DNA from: Flavobacteriaceae bacterium
Lineage (GTDB): Bacteria; Bacteroidota; Bacteroidia; Flavobacteriales; Flavobacteriaceae
Direction of reading: 5' to 3'
DNA: 37,742 bases
NCBI GenBank assembly: GCA_016744615.1
Contig: JADGEA010000014.1
Coordinates: 1-37,742 of the forward strand
This document shows, piece after piece, positions 16,252 through 24,644 of the stretch. The notes beneath the pieces were generated by a model. It saw only the letters and a program-made list of their open reading frames with translations, ran no database searches and was not told where the DNA came from. Each line of letters starts with the position of its first letter. The first letter of the stretch is position 1. The position numbers and the translations under genes are program-made.

Positions 16252-17004
16252 TTGAAAAAAGAAGTCAACACATTATTAACCGCAATACTATTTTTTACAA
16301 GAATTCCGGTAAAACTGTTTGGTGAATACACCAATGATATGCTCAATAAAGCAAGTAAATATCTACCTTTAATAGGGTATATTGTTGCAGTTATTTCTGC
16401 CGGAGTTTTTTATGTTTCCAATTTATATTTTTCTGTAAACATCTCACTTATATTATCTATTATCGCTTCCATTTTAACCACAGGTGCTTTTCATGAAGAC
16501 GGACTTGCAGATACATTTGACGCTTTTGGCGGAGGCTGGAGTAAAGAGCAAAAATTAACAATAATGAAAGATAGTAGAATAGGTACTTACGGAAGTATCG
16601 CTTTAATTCTAGCTCTCTTTTTTAAATTTACATTACTTTCAGAATATAATACGACATTTATAATTCCCGTTATTTTTCTATCTCAAATCCTCAGCAGATT
16701 AACTCCGGTTGTTCTGATCTATTTTTTAAAATATGTAAGAATTGATATCAGCAGTAAATCAAAGCCTGTAGGAGAAGGAATTTCTTTTTTTAATCTTTTG
16801 ATTGCCATATTTTTTGCTTTTATATCTTTGATTTTTTTTGATATAAACTCATTATTGATTATTCCAATACTTATACTAACTCAGTTTATTTTAGCTATTT
16901 GGTTTAAAAAACACCTTAACGGATATACAGGAGATACACTTGGTGCTAGTCAACAAATTACCGAATTAATCATATTGCTTTCCTTTTTAATGATATGGAA
17001 TTAA
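16252..17004 (+). CDS. cobS: Adenosylcobinamide-GDP ribazoletransferase CobS
   Basis: 250-aa polytopic inner-membrane enzyme that joins AdoCbi-GDP to alpha-ribazole phosphate, finishing the nucleotide loop. The N-terminal segment LLTAILFFTRIPV and the acidic metal-binding motif GAFHEDGLADTFDAFGGG (about 78-95) followed by MKDSRIGTYG are diagnostic. A late conserved piece is YTGDTLGASQQITEL. The start is TTG at 16252: an in-frame stop lies directly upstream at 16246-16248, and the next ATG would remove the conserved N terminus. The end overlaps cobC by ten bases. Confidence 0.93.
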   Translation: MKKEVNTLLTAILFFTRIPVKLFGEYTNDMLNKASKYLPLIGYIVAVISAGVFYVSNLYFSVNISLILSIIASILTTGAFHEDGLADTFDAFGGGWSKEQKLTIMKDSRIGTYGSIALILALFFKFTLLSEYNTTFIIPVIFLSQILSRLTPVVLIYFLKYVRIDISSKSKPVGEGISFFNLLIAIFFAFISLIFFDINSLLIIPILILTQFILAIWFKKHLNGYTGDTLGASQQITELIILLSFLMIWN

Positions 17005-17516
17005 TTTTAATAAGACATACCCGTGTAAATATTGAGAAAGGTACATGTTATGGTCAAAGTGATTTAGCTGTCGCCGATTCTTTTAAAAAAGAAAAAAATA
17101 TTATTTTAAAAAACCTTGATTTTACGAATACTAAAATCATTTCAAGTCCGCTAAAAAGATGCGTTAAATTAGCTGATTGTATTACAAAAGATTTAAAAAT
17201 TGATCATCGCATTATGGAATTAAATTTCGGCGATTGGGAAATGCAAAAGTGGGATGACATTACTGATCCTGAATTAGATATTTGGATGAATAATTACATA
17301 CATCATCGTTGTCCGAATGGAGAATCATTACTTGATATGAAAATCAGAATTCAAGATTTTTACAATGAAATTAGATCACAAAATCACAAAAGGTTAATTA
17401 TTATAACACATGGTGGGGTAATTCGATTATTTCACCACCTTATCAATGGAATTGCATTGGATAGAATATTTGATATAAAAGTAAATTTTGGGGAGATTCA
17501 TACATTTAACACCTAA
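16995..17516 (+). CDS. cobC: Alpha-ribazole phosphatase CobC
   Basis: 173-aa histidine phosphatase. CobC removes phosphate from alpha-ribazole phosphate or from adenosylcobalamin 5'-phosphate at the end of the pathway. The phospho-His is in LIRHTRVNIEKGTCYGQSD (H8), where RHT replaces the RHG of many relatives as in known CobC proteins. The acidic motif is NFGDWEMQKWDDI and the second His is in IITHGGVIR. It overlaps cobS by ten bases, which makes it the last gene of the cobUTSC operon. This context makes it the better CobC candidate of the two histidine phosphatases in the locus. Confidence 0.88.
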   Translation: MELILIRHTRVNIEKGTCYGQSDLAVADSFKKEKNIILKNLDFTNTKIISSPLKRCVKLADCITKDLKIDHRIMELNFGDWEMQKWDDITDPELDIWMNNYIHHRCPNGESLLDMKIRIQDFYNEIRSQNHKRLIIITHGGVIRLFHHLINGIALDRIFDIKVNFGEIHTFNT

Positions 17517-17616
17517 TCAAGATTATTTTATTGTTAAATTCTGGTTTTTCTTTACATCTACAACAAAAAACTAATTCGTTTTTATCTTTTCAAGCCTACG
17601 TAAATCAAAATTTGAC

Positions 17617-17624
17617 TATTTTTG
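17617..17624 (+). promoter_or_regulatory. Putative -7 element for the M28 peptidase gene
   Basis: TATTTTTG matches TAnnTTTG and would give a leader of roughly 15-20 bases before the ATG at 17650. No TTTG box was found at the right upstream distance, so support is partial. Confidence 0.4.
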
Positions 17625-17649
17625 GCTTTTTATCAATAGAATAGAACTT

Positions 17650-18657
17650 ATGAAAAAATATTTATATCTGCTTTTAACTGTTTCACTTTTATCATGTGCC
17701 TCAGGAAAAAAAACAACTTTGAATGGTGAAAATATTGCAACTAAGTATGCAACCGAAATTAATGTCTCTGACTTAAAAGAACATTTATATGTCTTGGCAT
17801 CTGATATTTTAGAAGGAAGAAAAACAGGTGAGAAAGGTCAGAAAATGGCAGCTAATTATATAACCGCTTATTATAATAATATTGGTTTAAAAGCTCCAAA
17901 AGGTCATGATGATTACTTGCAAAAAATTCCTAAAGAGTTTTTTAACGGTGCATCAAAAGGTGATTCAGAAAATATAGTAGCATATATCAAAGGGAGTGAA
18001 AAACCTGATGAATTTGTTGTTATCTCTGCCCATTATGACCATTTAGGAATGAAAGGAAAAGAAATTTATAATGGAGCTGATGACAACGGGTCTGGTACCA
18101 CAGCAGTTTTAGAAATAGCTCAGGCATTCCAAAAGGCTAAAAAAAATGGTCATGGTCCAAAAAGATCTATTCTGTTTATTAACTTAACAGGAGAAGAAGA
18201 AGGTTTATATGGTTCAAAATATTACACTAGTCACCCTATATTCCCATTAAAGAATACCATTGTTGACCTAAATATTGATATGGTTGGAAGAGTGGATAAA
18301 AAACATGAAGGCAAACCAGATTATATTTATTTGATCGGTTCTGATAAATTAAGTACAGATCTGCATAAATTATCTGAAGAAGTTAATACAAAGTACACCC
18401 AATTAAAACTGGATTATAAATATAATGATGATAATGATCCAAATAGATTTTATTACAGATCTGATCATTATAACTTTGCAAAAAATAATATTCCAATTAT
18501 TTTTTATTTTAACGGAGTTCATGAAGATTACCATAAAACAACCGATACTCCTGATAAAATTAATTTTGACCTTTTAGCAAAAAGGGCTCAACTAGTATTT
18601 TACACAGCATGGGAAATAGCCAATCGAGAAAACAGATTGGTTGTTGACAAAAAATAA
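17650..18657 (+). CDS. M28-family zinc metallopeptidase, lipoprotein
   Basis: 335-aa aminopeptidase-like enzyme, exported as a lipoprotein (lipobox LLSC, C16). The di-zinc ligands of M28 peptidases are all present: H128 in SAHYDH, D144 in GADDNGSG, the EEE cluster at 182-184 with catalytic Glu, D210 in NIDMVGR, and H295 in HEDYHKTTDT. No protease-associated (PA) domain insert is visible, and the 335-aa length fits the simple form. It lies alone between cobC and the exonuclease gene, each about 40-130 bases away. The natural substrate is unknown; extracytoplasmic peptide trimming is the likely role. Confidence 0.9.
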   Translation: MKKYLYLLLTVSLLSCASGKKTTLNGENIATKYATEINVSDLKEHLYVLASDILEGRKTGEKGQKMAANYITAYYNNIGLKAPKGHDDYLQKIPKEFFNGASKGDSENIVAYIKGSEKPDEFVVISAHYDHLGMKGKEIYNGADDNGSGTTAVLEIAQAFQKAKKNGHGPKRSILFINLTGEEEGLYGSKYYTSHPIFPLKNTIVDLNIDMVGRVDKKHEGKPDYIYLIGSDKLSTDLHKLSEEVNTKYTQLKLDYKYNDDNDPNRFYYRSDHYNFAKNNIPIIFYFNGVHEDYHKTTDTPDKINFDLLAKRAQLVFYTAWEIANRENRLVVDKK

Positions 18658-18697
18658 GAATGTAATTTTCTACTATAAACTTTAAACTTTTGAATAA

Positions 18698-19777
18698 TTG
18701 TACGCAATAATTGATATAGAGACCACCGGAGGCAAATACAATGAAGAAGGAATTACCGAGATCGCCATCCATAAATTCGATGGTATGGATATTATTGATT
18801 CTTTTGTCAGCCTAGTTAATCCTGAAAAGGAAATACAGCCCTTTGTTGTAAATCTCACCGGAATTAATAATAAAATGCTTCGCAATGCTCCAAAATTTCA
18901 TGAAGTAGCCAAGCGAATTGTAGAAATAACTAATGATTGTGTACTTGTAGCTCACAATACAAGTTTTGATTATCGAATATTAAGAACTGAATTTAGAAGA
19001 TTAGGATATGATTTTGATATTCCCACTTTGTGTACTGTTGAATTGAGTAAACTTTTAATTCCGGGACTTGAGTCCTATAGCCTTGGAAAATTATGTCGAA
19101 ATATAGGTATTCCGGTAAGTGACAGGCATAGAGCAGATGGTGACGCACTAGCAACAGTAAAACTACTAAAGATCCTTTTGCAAAAAGACAAAGATAAGAT
19201 CATTGTTAAAAAGACAATAAAAACTGGTAATAAAAGAGATCTCTCCAAAAAACTACTAACTATTCTTGAAGATCTTCCTTTGGATACAGGTGTTTTTTAC
19301 TTACATAAACACAATGGTGACATTTTATATATTGGGAAAGGAAAAAATATAAAAAAAGAAGTAAACAATATCTTTTTACGTACGACAAACAGATGCCGCT
19401 CTTTGTTAAAAGAAATGTCGTCAATAAGTTTTGATATTACAGGAAGTGAACTAATTGCTCAATTGAGATTTAATGATGAAATTGAAAATCATAAGCCCCG
19501 ATTCAACAATAAAACAAAATCTAAGATCAAGTTTACAAATTACAGCAATAAAAATATGATCTTAATTGACAAAGGGAGAGTTGTTTCTGAAAAATCAGTT
19601 ATTTTAATAGAAAACAATGATTATCAGGGATTTGGGTATACTGATCTTAAATATCAGATAAATGATTTAGATATTTTAAAAAACATTATTACAAATACAA
19701 ATAATCATAAAGATCAGAATAACACCATCATTTCATATTTAAAACATCAAACTATAGAAAAAATTATTAGATTTTAA
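18698..19777 (+). CDS. DnaQ-like 3'-5' exonuclease fused to a UvrC-type GIY-YIG domain
   Basis: 359 aa. Residues 1-165 form a DEDDh exonuclease: D6 and E8 (DIETTG), D91 in NTSFD, H144 and D149 in HRADGDA. Residues about 190-270 resemble the UvrC N-terminal GIY-YIG domain (GVFYLHKHNGDILYIGKGKN). In that module the first Tyr is Phe (F200) and the position of the conserved catalytic Arg is Glu (E221, KKEV), though Y211, K214 and E251 remain. The last 90 residues match nothing I know. The start is TTG at 18698, needed to keep the exonuclease I motif complete. Such fusions are common in Bacteroidota and are thought to act in DNA repair. Confidence 0.85.
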   Translation: MYAIIDIETTGGKYNEEGITEIAIHKFDGMDIIDSFVSLVNPEKEIQPFVVNLTGINNKMLRNAPKFHEVAKRIVEITNDCVLVAHNTSFDYRILRTEFRRLGYDFDIPTLCTVELSKLLIPGLESYSLGKLCRNIGIPVSDRHRADGDALATVKLLKILLQKDKDKIIVKKTIKTGNKRDLSKKLLTILEDLPLDTGVFYLHKHNGDILYIGKGKNIKKEVNNIFLRTTNRCRSLLKEMSSISFDITGSELIAQLRFNDEIENHKPRFNNKTKSKIKFTNYSNKNMILIDKGRVVSEKSVILIENNDYQGFGYTDLKYQINDLDILKNIITNTNNHKDQNNTIISYLKHQTIEKIIRF

Positions 19778-19810
19778 TTTTTTAGTTTATTTTTATGAAA
19801 AATACTTTTA

Positions 19811-20635
19811 GTGAAAAGTGATTCAAAAAAAAATTTCTGGCAAAAAAAATTGCACGAAATAATTTATGAAGCTGATACAAAAGCAGGTAAATTATTTGAT
19901 ATAGTTTTGTTATGTCTAATCATTGCGAGTATTACTCTTGTAATGATGGAAAGTGTTAGAGATTATGATCAAAAATATCATGATTTCTTTAATATCTCTG
20001 AATGGATTATCACCATTTTATTCACCATTGAATATATTTTAAGAATTATAAGTGTAAATAAACCTAAAAAATATATTTTTAGCTTTTATGGTATTATTGA
20101 CTTATTATCCACAGCTCCAAAATACGTTTCATTGATCATTGGAGGTGGTCATTACTTGGCTGCGATAAGAGCTTTACGTTTATTAAGGGTATTCAGAATA
20201 CTCAAATTAGCAAGATATGTTGGTGCAACAGACAACCTAAGTAAAGCATTAAAAGCCAGTAGATTTAGAATATTAGTTTTCATTTCGGCAGTTTTAGTCA
20301 TATGTGTCATCATAGGAACATTAATGTATCTAATAGAAGGAGATCAAAGTGGATTTACAAGTATTCCACGTGGTGTTTACTGGGCAATTGTTACATTAAC
20401 AACGGTTGGGTTTGGTGATATTGCTCCGCAAACTGCTTTTGGGCAATTTTTAGCTAGTATGGTTATGATTTTAGGTTATGGAATTATTGCTATTCCTACA
20501 GGAATTGTTACTGCAGAATTCTCTAATCAAAATACTAAAATCATTTCATTAAACACACTTTCATGCTCAAATTGCTCAGCAGAAAATCATGAAGATCATG
20601 CTGAGTTTTGCTATAAATGCGGAAAAAAATTATAA
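19811..20635 (+). CDS. Voltage-sensor K+ channel with C-terminal zinc ribbon
   Basis: 274-aa six-helix ion transporter. A voltage sensor is visible as an S4 helix with Arg every third residue (R120, R123, R126, R129, then K132 and R135). The pore helix and filter read TLTTVGFGD (196-203), the K+-selective signature. After S6 there is a linker and a C4 zinc ribbon with C252, C255, C267 and C270. It starts with GTG at 19811, the only start that keeps the acidic/basic N-terminal cytoplasmic part. It follows the exonuclease gene by 33 bases. The role of the zinc ribbon is unknown; it may be a regulatory or assembly tail. Confidence 0.88.
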   Translation: MKSDSKKNFWQKKLHEIIYEADTKAGKLFDIVLLCLIIASITLVMMESVRDYDQKYHDFFNISEWIITILFTIEYILRIISVNKPKKYIFSFYGIIDLLSTAPKYVSLIIGGGHYLAAIRALRLLRVFRILKLARYVGATDNLSKALKASRFRILVFISAVLVICVIIGTLMYLIEGDQSGFTSIPRGVYWAIVTLTTVGFGDIAPQTAFGQFLASMVMILGYGIIAIPTGIVTAEFSNQNTKIISLNTLSCSNCSAENHEDHAEFCYKCGKKL

Positions 20636-20674
20636 ATATTTTTTTACTACCAACCCGTTCTTTTTAATAGTTTA

Positions 20675-21016
20675 CTATTTTTTTTTAGAAGTAGATGTGA
20701 GTGATGTGTTATCTATCAAAAGCTCTTTGATGCCACATAATATGGTATCCGGACTTGGCACCTGATTGTTGGGAATAGATTTTAAATGATCTTTTAAGTG
20801 GGTACTAATATCCTCAATACAATCGCCACCTGATATAAATACATTAGAAAGTTTTCTGATAATCTCACTATACTGGTAACCGGCAGTTTGAACTCTAGTT
20901 CCTAATTCTCTGTCAATAAGTCTACTTAGTCCTGATTCGTTAAACAATGTATTTATAAATGAAATTCTCGCAAATGGACTTACTGAATCACTTAATTTTT
21001 GTACTTTTATTCCCAT
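20675..21016 (-). pseudogene. IS1380-family transposase, N-terminal fragment
   Basis: An open frame gives about 114 aa from the likely start MGIKVQKLSDS at 21016, although the frame extends to 21070. It resembles the N-terminal part of IS1380-type transposases (SVSPFARISFINTLF, GLSRLIDRELGTR, YSEIIRKLSNVFISGGDCIEDISTHL, PSPDTILCGIKEL). It stops at a run of A after TSTSKK, whereas full-length proteins continue for about 300 more residues with the DDE catalytic core. That core is absent, so the gene cannot be an active transposase. The fragment separates the channel gene from miaA. Confidence 0.8.
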
Positions 21017-21071
21017 GACCTTATCTTTATTTTGTTTGTTTGGTAGCACTAAAATAAGTGATAAATTCATA

Positions 21072-21142
21072 CAGTTGAATACTGTGCAAATTACTTTTGC
21101 ACAGTTATTTAACTGAAATCCTTAATAAGTTGTTGAGGATTT
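21072..21142. repeat. Two adjacent inverted repeats next to the transposase fragment
   Basis: The first is a perfect 10-bp stem, ACTGTGCAAA (21081-21090) and TTTGCACAGT (21096-21105), with a 5-base loop, extended by CAGTT (21072) and AACTG (21111). The second is AAATCCT (21116-21122) with AGGATTT (21136-21142). They lie just upstream of the IS1380-type fragment and may belong to its vanished terminal region or to its regulatory leader. I cannot decide which from sequence alone. Confidence 0.65.
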
Positions 21143-21261
21143 AAGGGTTTACAAAACGTACAAATCATATTTTTATTACAGCATTTATCTCCTCCAAGTC
21201 AATTCTTAGAATAAATATTTTGAGATATGAATTTTAACAATTAAATTTCAATAATAAAATT

Positions 21262-21269
21262 TATTTTTG
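21262..21269 (+). promoter_or_regulatory. Putative -7 element for miaA
   Basis: TATTTTTG matches TAnnTTTG and lies only six bases before the chosen ATG at 21276, so the predicted transcript would have almost no leader. No TTTG box at 17-21 bases upstream supports it. Confidence 0.4.
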
Positions 21270-21275
21270 CAGTAT

Positions 21276-22190
21276 ATGAAGAAAAATTATCTCATAACCA
21301 TTGTTGGAGCAACTGCCATAGGAAAAACTGCTTTAAGCATTGAACTTGCCAAGCAGTATAAAACAGAGATCGTCTCAAGTGATTCCAGACAGTTTTATAA
21401 AGAAATGAATATAGGAACTGCTGTGCCAAGTGAAGAAGAATTGAATGAAGTCAAACATCATTTTATTCAAAACAGATCTATTTTTGAAGATTATAATGTT
21501 GGTAATTATGAGAAAGATGCCATTATTAAATTAAATGAATTATTTAAATTTAATTCTGTTGTTATCATGGTTGGCGGAAGTGGTTTATATATTAATTCTG
21601 TTATCGATGGGTTAGATGATTTTCCTGCAATTGATCCTTCTATTAGAGAAAATCTAAAGAATGATTTAATTGAGAATGGGATAGAACCTTTACAAGAAAA
21701 ACTTAAAGAACTTGATCTGGTTACTTTTCAAAAAATAGATATTGATAATAAACAACGTTTGATAAGAGCTCTTGAAATTTGTATTGGTACAAGTAAGACC
21801 TATTCTTCTTTCCTAACAAATAAAAAAAATGAAAGAAATTTTATTCCAATAAAGATTGGCTTATTAGCAGACAGGGAAATTCTTTACAACAGAATCAACA
21901 AAAGAGTAGACATCATGATGAAAGATGGGCTTTTAAATGAAGCTAATATCCTTTTTCCACATAAAGATTTAAATGCCTTACAAACTGTTGGATATAAAGA
22001 ATTATTTAAATATTTTGATAAAGAGTGGGATCTTGATTTTGCTATATCAGAAATAAAAAAGAATACACGTCGATTTGCAAAAAGACAAGGAACATGGTTT
22101 AGAAAAGACCATTATATCAAATGGTTTGATTTTCAAGAAAACCTCCAAAAAATAATTCATTATATCGATACGGAAATAAAACACCCATAA
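21276..22190 (+). CDS. miaA: tRNA dimethylallyltransferase MiaA
   Basis: About 304-aa cytoplasmic enzyme that isopentenylates A37 in tRNAs reading UNN codons. The P-loop is VGATAIGKT, followed by IVSSDSRQFYKEMNIGTAVP with the base-recognition Asp, HHFIQNRS, GGSGLYINSVIDGLDD, and the C-terminal RRFAKRQGTWFRKD. I start it at the ATG at 21276 (MKKNYLITIVG) and not at the in-frame TTG at 21267, which would overlap the promoter-like TAnnTTTG box. Length and motif order are normal. It is preceded by the transposase fragment and followed by the receptor-channel gene 75 bases later. Confidence 0.95.
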   Translation: MKKNYLITIVGATAIGKTALSIELAKQYKTEIVSSDSRQFYKEMNIGTAVPSEEELNEVKHHFIQNRSIFEDYNVGNYEKDAIIKLNELFKFNSVVIMVGGSGLYINSVIDGLDDFPAIDPSIRENLKNDLIENGIEPLQEKLKELDLVTFQKIDIDNKQRLIRALEICIGTSKTYSSFLTNKKNERNFIPIKIGLLADREILYNRINKRVDIMMKDGLLNEANILFPHKDLNALQTVGYKELFKYFDKEWDLDFAISEIKKNTRRFAKRQGTWFRKDHYIKWFDFQENLQKIIHYIDTEIKHP

Positions 22191-22264
22191 AACCTCGCAT
22201 ACAATACTTCGTAGTTTCATTATTAAAAAATATATTTTTACATTTACAATCAAAACTAAGTTTA

Positions 22265-23365
22265 ATGTATTTCAAAAATATGATCCTGCTTTTTTTAGCA
22301 TTGATATCCTTAAATATTCAGGCTAATGAGAATCCATTTACCCAAAAACAGAAGGATACCATAGTTGTTGGATACAATATAAATCCACCATTTACCTTTA
22401 TCGAAAATGGCAAATTAAAGGGCTTAAGCTACCACTTGTGGAAAAAAATCATCAAAAATGAAAATAATACAGTTTTTCAATATGTTAATGCTCCATTAGA
22501 TAGTTTACTTACCGGGCTTAAAGAAGGAACTATTGATGTTGGAATTTCTCCTCTAACCATTACCAGTAAAAGAAACAAATACATTGATTTTTCCGCACCC
22601 TATTATATTGCTTATTCAGGCGGAATGGTTAATTATACTTCTAATCTTAAAAGAATATTGGAAATTACTTCCACCATTTTTAGTTTAAAATTTTTAAAAA
22701 TAATTGGGTCTCTTTTTTTAATTTTAGCATTATTTGGATTTCTTGTCTGGGTTTTTGAAAGAAAAGCAAACAAAGAGCAATTTGGTGATGGAATTTATGG
22801 TTTGTTACATGGCATCTGGTGGTCAGCCGTTACTATGACAACTGTTGGATATGGAGACAAAGCTCCAATAACACTTGGAGGAAGGACAATTAGTTTGATA
22901 TGGATGTTTTCAGCATTAATCTTAATTTCTTCAATTACAGCAAGCATAACCTCAAGTTTAACCATTAAAAAAATGGAAGTTTCCTCTGAAGAGATCAATT
23001 CTTATAAAAAATATAGAATTGGAACAGTTGCTAATTCTGCAACAGAAAGCTGGCTAATTGACAATTATTATTACAATGTAAAAAGCTATCATGCTTTTGA
23101 TGAAATGGTAGATGATTTGAGAAAGGAGAACATTGACATGGTAGCATATGACGAACCTGTTTTACGTTATGAAATATTAAATGACGATAAAAAGGAATTT
23201 GAATTGGTAAAAATGAAGTATAATTTATCTATGTATGCTTTTGGTTTTAACAAAAAATTAAATTCTACGAAAAAGCAAAAATTTTCTTCAAAACTACTGG
23301 AAACAATTGAGAGTTCAGATTGGAAACGGTTACTTGCCGCATTTAATTTACACGAAAATAATTAG
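22265..23365 (+). CDS. GluR0-like ligand-gated K+ channel (prokaryotic ionotropic glutamate receptor)
   Basis: 366-aa protein with the topology of GluR0. A signal peptide (1-20) is followed by lobe S1 of a periplasmic amino-acid-binding fold (about 31-140) with the ligand-carboxylate Arg R103 in TSKRNKYIDFSAPYY. Then come TM1 (about 143-164), a re-entrant pore loop with filter TVGYGD (193-198), TM2 (207-233), and lobe S2 (about 240-360) with VAYDEPV supplying the acidic ligand contact. It therefore combines amino-acid binding with a K+ filter and lacks the third transmembrane helix of animal receptors. The ligand cannot be read from the sequence. It is an isolated gene convergent with the PBP4-like gene. 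Confidence 0.88.
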   Translation: MYFKNMILLFLALISLNIQANENPFTQKQKDTIVVGYNINPPFTFIENGKLKGLSYHLWKKIIKNENNTVFQYVNAPLDSLLTGLKEGTIDVGISPLTITSKRNKYIDFSAPYYIAYSGGMVNYTSNLKRILEITSTIFSLKFLKIIGSLFLILALFGFLVWVFERKANKEQFGDGIYGLLHGIWWSAVTMTTVGYGDKAPITLGGRTISLIWMFSALILISSITASITSSLTIKKMEVSSEEINSYKKYRIGTVANSATESWLIDNYYYNVKSYHAFDEMVDDLRKENIDMVAYDEPVLRYEILNDDKKEFELVKMKYNLSMYAFGFNKKLNSTKKQKFSSKLLETIESSDWKRLLAAFNLHENN

Positions 23366-23372
23366 TTTTTTT

Positions 23373-24644
23373 CTAATATGAATTATATAATTTCTTAAAA
23401 AAAACTTCCATTTCTTTTTTTCTGGAAGAAGCACTTCCCTTATAATGGTTGTTCATATAACTAAAGATCAAAACAGTACCTTTTTTGGTCACAAGGTAAC
23501 CGCTTAAATTAAAATTATTAGATAACGTACCTGTTTTTGCATAAATATAAGGCTTATTATTAGCAAAATAATTCTCTAAGGTGCCTCGCTCACCTCCTGC
23601 CGGAAAATAGTCAAAAAGCTTTTCTTCTGGAATATCATTGTACATCTTCTTCAATAAAAACACAAAGCTTTCAGGTGTAAACAAGTTGTATCTCGATAAG
23701 CCTGAACCATCTACCCATCTTGGTTTTTGAGGAATATTTTGCAAATAATACTCTAAGGAATAGTCTATTGCATTTTTAACACTATAAGTACTATCTACCT
23801 TATTCCCTACCTGCAACATTAATTGTTCTGCAATAAAATTATCACTTACATGTAGCATTTTATAGTACAAAGAATCATATAAAACGCTGTAAAATGGCTT
23901 GAAGTAATAGTCATTTTTATTATTGATCAATATGACATCTTTTTTAATCTCTTCTTTTAACAAATCTGCCACCAGTTGATTTGATGTTACAATGGGTACT
24001 TGTCTTTCTTTAAACCTATCTGATGATCTCACATAAAATCGATTCCGGTTTAAGGCTCTTCTTAAACCCTTTTCATTATTCACCTCAATACTATCCTTAA
24101 AAAGAGAAGGTTTTACCTCTATTTGACTCTCTTTTGTGATCTCAATAATATTACCATAAACAGGGAGAAGGCTTTTTTCGGGCATATAGTAATATCCATA
24201 ATCATCCCAGGACCAACCATCTCCAAATTTTGGTTCATCAATGCCCTTATCTAATAAATAGATTTCTTTGTCTGATCCTTTAAGAAAATCAAGAGTCTTA
24301 TTTTCCTCAAAACCATATAATAATGATGGATCTGCTGTTCCCTTGATGATTAAAGAATCGCCTTTTTTAGCATATTCTAATCCAACAACAGAATCTTTAA
24401 AGGTTTTGTATGCGGTATAAAAAGTAAAAAGTTTGGTATTGGAAGCAGGTGTAAAATATTTTGCTCCATTATAATTGACAATCTCTTTATTCTTTTTTGT
24501 ATTATAAACCACAAACCCTCTAAAATAATTATTTATTTCTGATTGTTTGGAAAGATCTCTCTCCACTCTTTTTGCTGTAGAACAGGAAAAAAATCCCATC
24601 AATAAAACTCCCAAAAATATTATTTTACTCTTCAAAATACTCAT
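23373..24644 (-). CDS. dacB: D-alanyl-D-alanine carboxypeptidase/endopeptidase, PBP4 (S13) family
   Basis: 423-aa penicillin-binding protein probably anchored as a lipoprotein (GFFSC, C21). The active-site triad motifs are SxxK at S68-K71 (SNTK), SxN in HVSDNFIAEQ and KTG at 370-372 (AKTGTLSN). It trims D-Ala from peptidoglycan stem peptides or cuts D-Ala-meso-Dap crosslinks in the periplasm. At 423 aa it is shorter than E. coli DacB (477), mainly in the region between SxxK and SxN. Its ATG lies inside the last 20 bases of the helicase gene in a different frame, so the two are probably translated in a coupled way. Confidence 0.9.
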   Translation of the reverse strand: MSILKSKIIFLGVLLMGFFSCSTAKRVERDLSKQSEINNYFRGFVVYNTKKNKEIVNYNGAKYFTPASNTKLFTFYTAYKTFKDSVVGLEYAKKGDSLIIKGTADPSLLYGFEENKTLDFLKGSDKEIYLLDKGIDEPKFGDGWSWDDYGYYYMPEKSLLPVYGNIIEITKESQIEVKPSLFKDSIEVNNEKGLRRALNRNRFYVRSSDRFKERQVPIVTSNQLVADLLKEEIKKDVILINNKNDYYFKPFYSVLYDSLYYKMLHVSDNFIAEQLMLQVGNKVDSTYSVKNAIDYSLEYYLQNIPQKPRWVDGSGLSRYNLFTPESFVFLLKKMYNDIPEEKLFDYFPAGGERGTLENYFANNKPYIYAKTGTLSNNFNLSGYLVTKKGTVLIFSYMNNHYKGSASSRKKEMEVFFKKLYNSY

